Assembly (NCBI RefSeq): GCF_000092065.1
Contig: NC_009359.1
Coordinates: forward strand, 496,001 to 560,000
Source of the DNA: Ostreococcus lucimarinus CCE9901
Lineage: Eukaryota > Chlorophyta > Mamiellophyceae > Mamiellales > Bathycoccaceae
DNA: 64,000 nt
Direction of reading: 5' to 3'
The notes beneath the pieces are model-generated. The model was not told the origin of the DNA. It ran no database searches and worked only from the letters and a program-made list of their open reading frames with translations. Below are positions 35,964 through 44,129 of this stretch, piece by piece; position 1 is the first letter of the stretch; each line of letters opens with the position of its first letter. Position numbers and translations under genes: made by a program.

Positions 35964-36752
35964 TTAACTTTCTTCGATTCCATCGCCATCGTCTTCGCTC
36001 GCGCCGTCGCCTTCCCCGCTGAACGTCACCTTTTTACGAACACGTCGCACGCTCATCGCGCTCGCACCGAACGCGCCCAACGACGAATCGCCGCCGCTCC
36101 CCGTCATCGCCCACGGCGCGACGCCGTCGCCGCCGCGCATCGTCTGCGCCACCATCGACCGCACGCCGCTCGTCCTCGCCCCCGGTCCGCACTCTCCTCG
36201 ATCGAACCCACCTCCTATAATCCCTCCGCGTCCTCGTCCTGCCGCGAACACGTGCCCAGACCTCGGTCCCGCGCCCGTCCCCGCCGACGCCGGCGGCGGC
36301 GCCTTCATCGCGTACCGATCGCTCTCCCACGCCTCCTCGTCTCGACTCAGCCGCACCAACACCCGTCCCGACGCATCATCTTCCCTCACTTCGTGCACGC
36401 GCTGTTTTCGCGCGATCCCGACGTATTCACCGTTCAAATCTCTGTACACGCGTTCGCCCGTCGTCAGCGCGACGTGATACCGGTGCCACGGGCACACCGC
36501 GCACGCCCCTCGCCCCGGCACCTCCTCGATCTCCGCCCACAGCAGCGGTCCGCCCATGTGATAGCACGTCGCGTCGATCGCGTGCAAGCGCGCGCTCGGC
36601 GCCGGCGCGCGCACGAGCGCGAGGTGTCGTCCCGCGACGCACACCGCGCGCCGCGCGTTCGACCGGGACACCTCTTCGACGCCGCAGACGTCGTGCCAGC
36701 CGTCGTCGCGCGCCGTCGCGTCGCGCGTCGCGCGCGCGGCGTTCGCGCGCAT
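35964..36752 (-). CDS. Rieske-type [2Fe-2S] domain protein
   Basis: 262 residues. The Rieske cluster ligands are C-Y-H-M-G-G-P-L and C-P-W-H-R-Y-H, giving C-x-H and C-x2-H, separated as in RFESD-like soluble Rieske ferredoxins. The domain fills residues about 15-140 and includes the usual V-C-V-A-G-R-H-L-A-L-V-R. In place of an oxygenase domain the C-terminal 120 residues are disordered and Gly/Arg/Ser-rich (A-A-G-R-G-R-G-G-I-I-G-G-G-F), ending in acidic residues. The leader is very short, so cytosolic. It could shuttle electrons for an unidentified oxygenase. The N-terminal Met at 36752 is the natural start. Its ATG is 100 bases from that of the acidic protein at 36853. Confidence 0.86.
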   Translation of the reverse strand: MRANAARATRDATARDDGWHDVCGVEEVSRSNARRAVCVAGRHLALVRAPAPSARLHAIDATCYHMGGPLLWAEIEEVPGRGACAVCPWHRYHVALTTGERVYRDLNGEYVGIARKQRVHEVREDDASGRVLVRLSRDEEAWESDRYAMKAPPPASAGTGAGPRSGHVFAAGRGRGGIIGGGFDRGECGPGARTSGVRSMVAQTMRGGDGVAPWAMTGSGGDSSLGAFGASAMSVRRVRKKVTFSGEGDGASEDDGDGIEES

Positions 36753-36852
36753 CGCGTCGTCCGCGCTCGAGCGCGCGCGACGCGATCGCGGCGCAGTGCC
36801 GCGCGCGAGAGAGAGAGTTCGTTAGCCGACGCGTCAGACGCGGACGCGCGGC

Positions 36853-37329
36853 ATGTTCGTCGTCGCGCGCGCGCGCGCGACGCCCGCGCGCGCTCGGACG
36901 CGCGCCGAGGCGAAGGCGCGCGCGTCGACGCGCGCGACGCGCGCGACGCGCGCGACGCCGCGCGCGAAGGCGACGTTTGGGTTTCGTCGACGAGAGTTCG
37001 TGAACGCGCTGACGACGTTCGGCGTGCTCGCGCTGTTCGACCGGTCCTCGGACGAGGACGAGGACGAGGAGGAGGAGGAGGAGGAGGAGGAGACGCTGGT
37101 GGACGAAGACGGGCGCGCGGTGTGGTACGACGAGGAGACGGAGGCGTATTATTACTACGAGGACGAAGACGGCGAGGCGTTCGCGGAGGAGGAGGAGGAG
37201 GAGGAGGAGGAGGAGGAAGAATACGTCGACGAGGAAGACGACGAGGCGTACGTCGGAGAAGACGAGGAGGCGCGCGAGGGTGAGGACGAGGCGTATCGCG
37301 ACGACGCGGAGGAGGAGGACGAAGGATGA
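36853..37329 (+). CDS. organelle-targeted Glu-rich acidic protein
   Basis: 158 residues, not recognised. The first half is basic: an Arg/Ala/Thr leader (M-F-V-V-A-R-A-R-A-T-P-A-R-A-R), then F-G-F-R-R-R-E-F-V-N-A-L-T-T-F-G-V-L-A-L-F. That R-R-x-F-hydrophobic arrangement after a transit-like leader resembles a twin-arginine thylakoid signal. The second half is almost only Glu and Asp in three runs (eight to twelve Glu each) with Y-Y-Y-Y, so the isoelectric point is very low. Encoded by GAG/GAC triplet runs that could slip. It may bind calcium or basic proteins in the lumen. No homology is claimed. Confidence 0.62.
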   Translation: MFVVARARATPARARTRAEAKARASTRATRATRATPRAKATFGFRRREFVNALTTFGVLALFDRSSDEDEDEEEEEEEEETLVDEDGRAVWYDEETEAYYYYEDEDGEAFAEEEEEEEEEEEEYVDEEDDEAYVGEDEEAREGEDEAYRDDAEEEDEG

Positions 37330-37400
37330 ATTACGTTTCGTTTCCGGCGGACGCGACGCTCGACTAATACTACGAGCGCGCGCGCGCGCGCGGCGCGGTC

Positions 37401-38204
37401 TCAAGATTCCACGACGTCTTCACGCAGTAATACGTAATCTCTCGAGCTGTGAGCAAACTTGATGACGTCCTTGGACTTTAACCGCACGTACGCTTTGGCT
37501 TCGATCGCGCGCTTGTTCACGCGCGTCCCGTTCGCGCTTCCCAAATCGTACGCGTACGGTTCGCTCCCGCGCCCGTCGTCTAAATCTCGAAACTGAATCA
37601 CGCAGTGCTGCTTCGAACAGCTCGGGTGGTCGCTCGGAATATCCACCACCGCTCGATCGCGTCCAATCAGATAACTCGTCTTCGAACCGGACAACTTGTA
37701 CGGCGGCTCGCACTCGACGTCCCCCTTGAAGCAATACAACCGCCACGCCGCGCTCGGCGGTTTTGCCTCCCCCAGCGGCTCGCTATGTTTCAGCGCCACC
37801 CCTCGCACCGAGTTCGTCTCCGCGGCGAGCAATCCGCTCAGCGCAAAGTTCGCTTCCTCCTTCGGAACCTTCGGCGCGTCCTCCGCCGCCGCCGCGCCGA
37901 CGCCGCCGTACGTCCCTCCATCGCCCGGTCTCGCGAGCGCCGCCCGCGCGCCCGCGCCCGCGCGCGCGTCGTCGCGAGCGCCGTCTCGCGCGTCGCGATC
38001 GCGCGAGTCATCGCGTCGTCGCCGCGTCGTCCGCGCGTTCGAATCGTCGTCGTCCGCCTCCCGCGAGCGTTCGTCTCGACCTCGCGCGCGTCCCGCGACC
38101 GAGCACGACCCCGCGCGTCGCGCGCGATCGTCGTCGTCATCGTCGTCGCGCGTCGACCGCGCGCGCGCGGTGTCCAGGTCACCGTCGCGCGCGCGCGCCG
38201 TCAT
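37401..38204 (-). CDS. SNIP1: FHA-domain protein, SNIP1/DAWDLE-type
   Basis: 267 residues. The C-terminal 150 residues match SNIP1, plant DAWDLE and yeast Pml1: K-P-P-S-A-A-W-R-L-Y-C-F-K-G, Y-L-I-G-R-D-R, D-I-P-S-D-H-P-S-C-S-K-Q-H-C-V-I-Q-F-R, L-G-S-A-N-G-T-R-V-N and a closing D-V-I-K-F-A-H-S-S-R-D-Y-V-L-L. These hold the FHA phospho-threonine contacts (G-R, S-x-x-H, N-G). The N-terminal 110 residues are Arg/Asp/Ser-rich, as in other members that join the RES complex or help microRNA maturation. The start ATG (38202-38204) overlaps, in antisense, an ATG of the helicase frame. Nuclear splicing or RNA-processing role by family. Confidence 0.9.
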   Translation of the reverse strand: MTARARDGDLDTARARSTRDDDDDDDRARRAGSCSVAGRARGRDERSREADDDDSNARTTRRRRDDSRDRDARDGARDDARAGAGARAALARPGDGGTYGGVGAAAAEDAPKVPKEEANFALSGLLAAETNSVRGVALKHSEPLGEAKPPSAAWRLYCFKGDVECEPPYKLSGSKTSYLIGRDRAVVDIPSDHPSCSKQHCVIQFRDLDDGRGSEPYAYDLGSANGTRVNKRAIEAKAYVRLKSKDVIKFAHSSRDYVLLREDVVES

Positions 38205-38259
38205 GACGAAACGAATCCAATCTTCGGCGCCGCGGAGTGGCGCCACTCGCGCGCGCGCC

Positions 38260-38299
<40 letters not shown>
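38260..38299. repeat. CGA triplet microsatellite (about 13 units)
   Basis: An uninterrupted run of CGA between the FHA-protein ATG and the preferred helicase ATG (38323). A second simple repeat, CGGCGA, fills about 38394-38430 inside the helicase leader, where it encodes T-A repeats. Both could change length easily. Confidence 0.85.
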
Positions 38300-38302
<3 letters not shown>

Positions 38303-38322
38303 CATCGCTCGCGCGACCGCGC

Positions 38323-38392
38323 ATGCTCGCGCTCGCGCGTCGCGCGTGCGGCGCGACGCGACGAATGCGCGCGGCGGCGGCGGCGGCGCGAC

Positions 38393-38430
<38 letters not shown>

Positions 38431-39945
38431 CGAACGGCGACGCGCGGACGCGCGCGGACGTGGACGCGCGGCGCGGTGGCGTGGACGCGCGCGGACGCGG
38501 GCGCGAGCGCGACGACGGTCGGGACGCGGCGCGGGGAGGCGCGAGGGACGGCGCGAGGGACGGCGACGACGACGCGAGGGACGTTCGAGGACGCGGGATT
38601 GACGGACGAGAGCCTGCGACGGGCGCTGGAGAACATGAACATCGTGGAACCTACGGAGATACAGACGAAGGCGATCGATGTCATCGGTCGAGGGGCGGGG
38701 AACGCGTTCGTCGCGTCGCACACGGGGAGCGGGAAGACGTTGGCGTACTTGTTGCCGGTGATTCAACGCATGAAGGCGGCGGAGATCGCGGCGGGGGATC
38801 GGTTGGCGAAACCGAAGAGACCGAAAGTGGTCGTGGCGTGCCCGACGCGAGAGCTGGCGGAACAAGTCGCGGAGGTGGCGAAGGCGTTGAGTCACGTGGC
38901 GAAATTTAGTTCGTATTTAGTCGTCGGAGGTAGACGTTTAGGGACGCAAAAGGAGCGGTTAGACTCCGCGATCGATGTCGTGATCGGGACTCCGGGTCGA
39001 TTGATCAAGCACGTCGATCAGGGGAACTTATTCTTGGGGAGCGTGGACGCGATGGTGTTGGACGAGGCGGACACGCTCTTTGAAGCCGGATTTGGCGACG
39101 AGGTAAAGCGGTTGTTACGACCACTCAAGGCGCGTCCAGAGGGAAAGACGTGCGTCCTCGTCTCGGCCACCATGCCGGATCGACTAAAGAAGCTCGTGGA
39201 CGAGGAGCTTCCGGCTTTGCAGTACATTAAGACGGATTCATTGCATCGCTCCGCGCCAGGGCTCAAGCACCGCTTCGTCGACTGTCCGGGCGACGTGGAC
39301 AAGATGACGGTGCTCGAGCAAATCGTCGCGCCCGAGCACAAACAGGGGAAAAAGCTGATGATCTTTTGCAACACGCTTCCCTCGTGCATCGCGGTCGAGC
39401 GCACCATGTTCGAGGCAGATATTCGCACCGTGCAGTACCACGGCGACATGACGAGCGACGCTCGCGCCGACGCCATGCGCGAATTCATCGACGCCGACGC
39501 CGACGAAAACCTCACCATGGTGTGCACCGACCTCGCCGCTAGAGGTTTGGATTTTGGTCGCGTCAAGGTCGATCACGTGGTGAACTTTGACTTCCCCATG
39601 AACTCGCTCGACTACATTCACCGCTCCGGTCGCACCGCTCGCGCGGGCGCCGGCGGTAAAGTCACCAACCTCGTCGCCAAAAAGGACCGCGTTCTCGCGA
39701 GCGAGATCGACAACGCCGTCAAGCTCGGTCTGCCGATCGACAACGCCACGAGCTCACGCGCCGTGAGCGAAGCTCGCAAGAAAAAATCCATCGCCGACGC
39801 TCGCGACAGGCGCACCGGAGGCCGTTCTCGCGCCAAGCCGAGCACCGTGCGCGATTCCAAACCTTCCAACCGCGGTCGTCGCGGCGCCGCGCGGTTCACC
39901 ACGGACGACACTAAGACTAAGCCTTCCAACCGAGGTCGTCGCTGA
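38323..39945 (+). CDS. DEAD-box RNA helicase, organelle-targeted
   Basis: 540 residues. All core motifs are visible: Q motif E-P-T-E-I-Q, A-S-H-T-G-S-G-K-T near residue 135, P-T-R-E-L-A, V-L-D-E-A-D near 247, S-A-T, I-F-C-N-T, and H-R-S-G-R-T-A-R near 433. ATP-dependent RNA unwinding; close to plant chloroplast RH39-like or mitochondrial helicases. The start M-L-A-L-A-R-R-A-C-G-A-T-R-R-M-R gives a typical transit leader, followed by a simple T-A repeat; an earlier ATG at 38203 would place 40 extra residues with a poly-Thr run. The C-terminus has basic R-G-R-R repeats, K-P-S-N-R-G-R-R twice, an RNA-contacting tail. The 3' end is followed by TGTAA at 39952. Confidence 0.92.
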
Positions 39946-40232
39946 CCTCCTTGTAACACGCGTCGCATCACATCGCACCGCTCCGTCCCGCGCCCGCGCG
40001 ACCCGGTGGCCGAGCGACCGGTGCCGTTGGTGGTCGTTATCCAACCCACCCGACCGTCGTCACTCGCGCGCGCGCCGCCTCTCGTCGGCGTCGTCCGTCG
40101 CGAAACGAGCGAAACCGTCACCGCGGCGAAGCGCCCGGTCGTTCGAAGCGGCGTCACGCGCGCGCGCGACGCCAAAGTCGCGAACGCGTCGTCGTTCGAG
40201 TTATCCAAACGCCTTCGTTCCATTCTCCGCGG
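39946..40232. promoter_or_regulatory. 5' region of MAF1
   Basis: 287 bases between the helicase stop and the MAF1 ATG. It contains a plus-strand open frame from 40006 whose TGA (40234-40236) overlaps the MAF1 ATG as ATGA. The frame is Arg/Ser-rich and not obviously a protein; if translated it would be an upstream frame ending exactly at the start codon. Confidence 0.4.
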
Positions 40233-41112
40233 ATGAAATTGCTCGTCGAGCCGGACGTGGCGGCGTTGAACGCGTTCCTGACGAACGTGAACGTCGGAGA
40301 CTACGTCGTGAGCGGACAGGTGGAGAGTTACAGCTGTGCGTGCGCGAAGCGAGGCGAGGCGAGGGGACGCGCGAGCGCGAGGGGGCGAACGGGACGACGC
40401 GACGGCGCGGGACGGGATGACTGACGATGGAAACGCGAATGGACGGTGATGTGATGCAGGTAAATTAGCGGGCACTGATAAGAAATTGTCGCGCTCGCTC
40501 GATGCGGAGGTGGTGACGGAGATTGTGTCGAGCTGCTCGCCGACGAACCTGAGCACGTCGCCGGTGGGGCCGTTGACGGATCAAAACAGTCGGAAGACGT
40601 TAATTTATCTTATACTGACTCTGAATCACATCTATCCGGATTACGACTTCAGTAGTTTGCGCGCGGAGCATTTCACCAAGGAAGGGACGCTGAGCGACGT
40701 GAAGACGGACATAGATACGTTGCTCATGGAGAGTAGTAAAGTTTGGGCGGCGCGGTACGGGAACGAGGAGCCTTTTCTCGAGGTTTTGTGGAAGACGATC
40801 GATGCCGCGATCGAAGTGTTTGATTGCGACGTGTATTCTTACAAAGCCGTGGCCGAGGGTGATCCGTTCACAGACGACGGTAATCTGTGGTCGTTCAATT
40901 ACTTCTTCTACAACAAAAAGCTGAAGAGAATTCTCTACTTCACGATGCACGCGACTTCAAAGACGATGTTAGACTTAGACTCCGACGACGAACTCGACTT
41001 GGACGAGTCGAATGACCAAACAGGCGGAACGGGGTACAATTCCTACGATGGATCGTACCGAGAATCATTCGGTAACGATGACTCGATGGTCTTTGACGAG
41101 ATGGACCTATGA
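40233..41112 (+). CDS. MAF1: MAF1, repressor of RNA polymerase III (two exons)
   Basis: Joining 40233-40335 and 40460-41112 gives 251 residues. Exon 1 encodes M-K-L-L-V-E-P-D-V-A-A-L-N-A-F and Q-V-E-S-Y-S; the splice completes C-K-L-A-G-T-D-K-K-L-S, matching the E-x-Y-S-C-K-x-A-G-x-D-K start of the family. Exon 2 has the second Maf1 box (R-K-T-L-I-Y-L-I-L-T-L-N), P-D-Y-D-F-S and the third box L-W-S-F-N-Y-F-F-Y-N-K-K-L-K-R-I-L-Y-F. Maf1 represses Pol III transcription of tRNA and 5S genes downstream of TOR. The C-terminus is acidic (D-S-D-D-E-L-D-L-D-E). The linker between box A and B is short, as in plants. TGTAA lies 43 bases after the stop. Confidence 0.95.
40336..40459 (+). other. MAF1 intron (124 bases)
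   Basis: Donor GTGCGTGCG, branch motif CTGAC at 40421-40425, acceptor GATGCAG ending at 40459. It interrupts the TGT codon of the S-C-K motif (phase 1). The reading frame through it would break the family's box A to box B linker, which the spliced product restores exactly. Confidence 0.93.
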
Positions 41113-41170
41113 GAAAAATAGCGAGCCGTGGTTTCTTGTATTACAGTACAACGTGTAACAACTCTACAAC

Positions 41171-43045
41171 TTAGCCGAGGTGTTCGCCTTTCGAATCGCG
41201 GCGCAATTTACGAATAGCGTTGGAAAATTTCTTGCGTACAGTTTTCCGGCTCGCGGCGTACAGTGCGCACGCGAGAAGCATGACGATGACGAGATTACGA
41301 GACTGCTGCGCGGAGTGCGCCGCAGCGTCCTCAGCGAGTTGAATCTTGGCTTCCGCTTCGCGAAGCTTCAGTTTGACGTCCTGGTCGACCTTTTCGGGTT
41401 CTTCGCCAGATTTTTGAGAAGTGGGTCGATTTGATCGCGTGAGTTGCGGCTTTTCGATCACTTTAGCCCCGTCTCGCTTCGCTTCCTCACGCGCCACTTC
41501 TGCAGCGTGCGGGCGCTCCTCCTCGACGTGCACCTTTTTTGCTTCGACGTGCACCTTTTCTTCTTCGACGTGTGTCTCTTCCTCGGTCTGTTTGCTCTTC
41601 ATCGCCTTGATGGGTTGTGCAGACGGCAGTGGCACATGAAGTATGTTGAGGGATTCTTCGCACGGTTTCGCCAACGATGCGGACGGCATGCTCTTGACGT
41701 CCCAGAGACAGGACGTGATCAATCCGTATCCACTCTGCACTCCTCCGCAATTTTCTTTGATATCCGCCTCGCACACGTCCTTGACTTTTTCTTCCGCGTG
41801 CCAGAACTCATACACTCGAGCTTGCGCAGCCTTATACTCTTGATGACACTCCTTCGTTATGATGCTCTTGCGCCCGCCCGGTTTTCCGAACTCCATGAAT
41901 GTTTCCAGCGCAACCTTCTCTTCAGACTTGATGACGTATTCGACGCAATCAAAATAACTTCTCGAAATTACTGGAATCTTTTTCATGAGGTGGTCGTACA
42001 TATCCTTCGCGTTTTGTTGCGGCGCGCGGTGTCGTCGACCGTTTCGATTACGGTAGCTCGTGCGTCCGCCACGATCGTCGTTCATGAACCAGTGATCTTC
42101 CTTCTGTTCGCCTGCTTCCAAGGCGCCACCTCTGAAGCCCAAATCCCCCGCCGCGTTGATCATCCTTTTTTTATCACCGTTCAGCTTTTGCAAGCGTTTT
42201 TGATACATGACATTGTCAGGCTCTTCTTTCAGCTTTGCCTCCACCGCGGCGATGTCGTTCTCGAGCTTCTCCGGATCGTTCGCGAGCGTGCCTTTGGGAA
42301 AGCTTTTCAGCGCATCAAACTTCATTTGTTCAGCCCTCTCTATGACTTCTTGTTTCGCTTGCGCTTCTGCTTCCTCTTTCTCTCGTTTCGCTTCTTCTTT
42401 TGACTCGCGCTCTGCGCGCCCTCTGTTCATTCTGTCGCTCAGCGATCCTCTGGAGCCTCGGCTCGGGCTCGCGCGCGAGCCGCCGCGTCGCGCCAAGAGC
42501 GATCTCGTCCCACCCACGGACCCGATCGACTCCATAGACGCCGCCGCAGCGTCAACGCTCGCTTCCTTCGCCTCCGCGCCCGTCATCGTTCGTTTCTTCT
42601 CCCTTCGCCGCGCCGCCTTCGCCGCCAACTCCTCCTCGTACCGCACCCTTCGCCACGCCTCCGCCGCCAGGTCCCTCGCCTGTCGCACGTGCGAGCACTG
42701 CTTCTTCAGCACCATCCCACACGCACCGTCCACCTCCAAATCATTCTGCGGGTGTCGCAGCGCGCGTTCAAGCGCCGTCTTCGTCTCCCACGCCTCGAGC
42801 GCGCGCTCCGCGCGCGTCCTCCTCGGCGTCTCGCCCCCCCCCCCCGTCATCGGTCGCGCCGCCCGCGCCGTTCCCGCGACGACGCCGCAGAGCGCGATCG
42901 CGACGATCGTCGCGATCGTTCGCGCCGACCCTCGATCGCCCCCTCGCGCGCGTCGTCTCGGCGCCGACGCTTCGCCGTCGTCCAATCGCGCCTTCGATGA
43001 TTTCCGACGCGCCGCGCGCGCGCCCGCGCGTCGTTCGAGCGCCAT
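41171..43045 (-). CDS. GLG1-like cysteine-rich membrane protein with coiled coil
   Basis: 624 residues. A signal-like hydrophobic span (T-I-A-T-I-V-A-I-A-L-C-G-V-V-A-G-T) lies near residues 43-60 and a single C-terminal span (N-L-V-I-V-M-L-L-A-C-A-L-Y-A-A) near 585-600, followed by a basic tail. Between about 358 and 465, Cys spacing such as V-C-E-A-D-I-K-E-N-C-G, G-Y-G-L-I-T-S-C-L-W and P-C-E-E-S-L matches the Cys-rich repeat of Golgi protein GLG1 (C-x-x-D-[IV]-x-x-x-C, then G-x-G-x-[IV]-x-x-C-L). One partial repeat (C-G-M-V-L-K-K-Q-C) is nearer the start. A long Glu/Lys/Ala coiled coil and V-H-V-E-E-x-K repeats fill the rest. Golgi or ER type I topology is inferred. The ATG at 43045 is chosen; the frame extends over the start of the divergent MMACHC gene but is Arg-rich there. 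Confidence 0.7.
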   Translation of the reverse strand: MALERRAGARAARRKSSKARLDDGEASAPRRRARGGDRGSARTIATIVAIALCGVVAGTARAARPMTGGGGETPRRTRAERALEAWETKTALERALRHPQNDLEVDGACGMVLKKQCSHVRQARDLAAEAWRRVRYEEELAAKAARRREKKRTMTGAEAKEASVDAAAASMESIGSVGGTRSLLARRGGSRASPSRGSRGSLSDRMNRGRAERESKEEAKREKEEAEAQAKQEVIERAEQMKFDALKSFPKGTLANDPEKLENDIAAVEAKLKEEPDNVMYQKRLQKLNGDKKRMINAAGDLGFRGGALEAGEQKEDHWFMNDDRGGRTSYRNRNGRRHRAPQQNAKDMYDHLMKKIPVISRSYFDCVEYVIKSEEKVALETFMEFGKPGGRKSIITKECHQEYKAAQARVYEFWHAEEKVKDVCEADIKENCGGVQSGYGLITSCLWDVKSMPSASLAKPCEESLNILHVPLPSAQPIKAMKSKQTEEETHVEEEKVHVEAKKVHVEEERPHAAEVAREEAKRDGAKVIEKPQLTRSNRPTSQKSGEEPEKVDQDVKLKLREAEAKIQLAEDAAAHSAQQSRNLVIVMLLACALYAASRKTVRKKFSNAIRKLRRDSKGEHLG

Positions 43046-43307
43046 CGCGCGTTCGCGCGCCGCGTCGATCGATGTCGCGCGCGCGCCGCGCTCGACGATC
43101 GGCAGCGCGTCGCGACGGCGCGCCGCGGCGTCGCGATGTCGCGCGTCGAGGCGTTGGCGCGATCGGCACGTCGCGCGGCATCGCGCGGCGCGCGCGTGGT
43201 TCGCGACGCGCGGACGCGGGACGGTGCGCGCGGTCGCCGCCGCGGGCGCGGGCGCCGGCGCGCTGACGCTCGCGCGCGCGCGGCTGGAGACGCGCGAGCG
43301 CGAAGCG

Positions 43308-44102
43308 ATGGAAAACATCGACGCGGTGGAGGTGGTGGAGACGCTGGCGCGCGCGTGCGCGGCGAGAGGTTTGGACGTCGTCGCGGCGTGCTCGGCGGCG
43401 GATTACGACGCGGCGGCGCCGGAGACGGCGAGGATCGGCGCGAGGGAAGACGGACGCGCGACGTCGCCGTTGGTCGCGTTGATTGGAAATTCGAAAGCGC
43501 TGTGGCCGGCGTTCGCGGACGCGTTGGCGAGGGATGGGACGATGACGCTGGATGAATATTGCGAACGCGTCGTTCGCGACGCCGCGGCGGACGCGATTGA
43601 GGTGGCGCGCGGATTTAAGCGACGTTCGGGGGAGGATTCGTCGAGTAGAGTGCGAATTTTTTGGGCGTCGGACGTCGAGGAAGGAAAGGTGATCGCCATT
43701 CAACGCTTGGCGCACGTCGCAAACTGCGCGTGGTTGGATGAGAACACGCATCAGTCGATTCATCCGCTGCACGGGCCGTGGTGCGCGTTTCGAGCGGCGG
43801 TGGTCTTTGACGACGTCGAAGAGCCGGACGAAGAGGACTTGCAGCCGAAGATAGAGAAGTGTCCGGTGAGCGATGAGACACTGGCGAACGCAAAGGCGGC
43901 GTTCGACGTCGCCGTTGAGCGATTCAACGCGACCGACGGGAAAGATCCCGAGCAGTGGCGGTTGTGGCTCGCCGCGCGAGACGCGATGGGTGGTGGTGCG
44001 TTTGCGAAAGAGCGATATTACGAGGATCAAATCCTTTGGCATTATGACGTCGATCGAGAGGGGGTGCGTAAAAGGCTGGCACGCGGCGTGAAAACGGTGT
44101 AG
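43308..44102 (+). CDS. MMACHC: MMACHC (CblC)-like cobalamin-processing protein
   Basis: 264 residues. MMACHC strips the upper ligand of vitamin B12 with glutathione or flavin and hands cobalamin to methionine synthase and methylmalonyl-CoA mutase. Family pattern: A-L-I-G-N-S-K-A-L-W-P-A-F near the start, I-H-P-L-H-G-P-W-C-A-F-R-A-A-V-V-F-D (human form: H-P-x-x-G-G-W-F-A-I-R), and Y-Y-E-D-Q-I-L-W-H-Y (human Y-S-E-E-Q-K-A-Y-F). The length is like human MMACHC without its Pro-rich tail. The start at 43308, M-E-N-I-D-A-V-E-V-V-E-T-L, is the natural one. Cytosolic. It points to use of imported B12. TGTAA follows at 44112. Confidence 0.82.
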   Translation: MENIDAVEVVETLARACAARGLDVVAACSAADYDAAAPETARIGAREDGRATSPLVALIGNSKALWPAFADALARDGTMTLDEYCERVVRDAAADAIEVARGFKRRSGEDSSSRVRIFWASDVEEGKVIAIQRLAHVANCAWLDENTHQSIHPLHGPWCAFRAAVVFDDVEEPDEEDLQPKIEKCPVSDETLANAKAAFDVAVERFNATDGKDPEQWRLWLAARDAMGGGAFAKERYYEDQILWHYDVDREGVRKRLARGVKTV

Positions 44103-44129
44103 AAAATGTGTTGTAAATTCTATTAAGAG

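Noticed and set aside
39618-40556. 312-codon minus-strand frame over the helicase end and MAF1 start
   Set aside because: Antisense of two confidently identified genes; no recognisable motif.
43046-43318. Earlier ATG (43318) for the GLG1-like protein
   Set aside because: It would overlap the start of the MMACHC gene and add 91 Arg/Ala-rich residues before the signal-like span.
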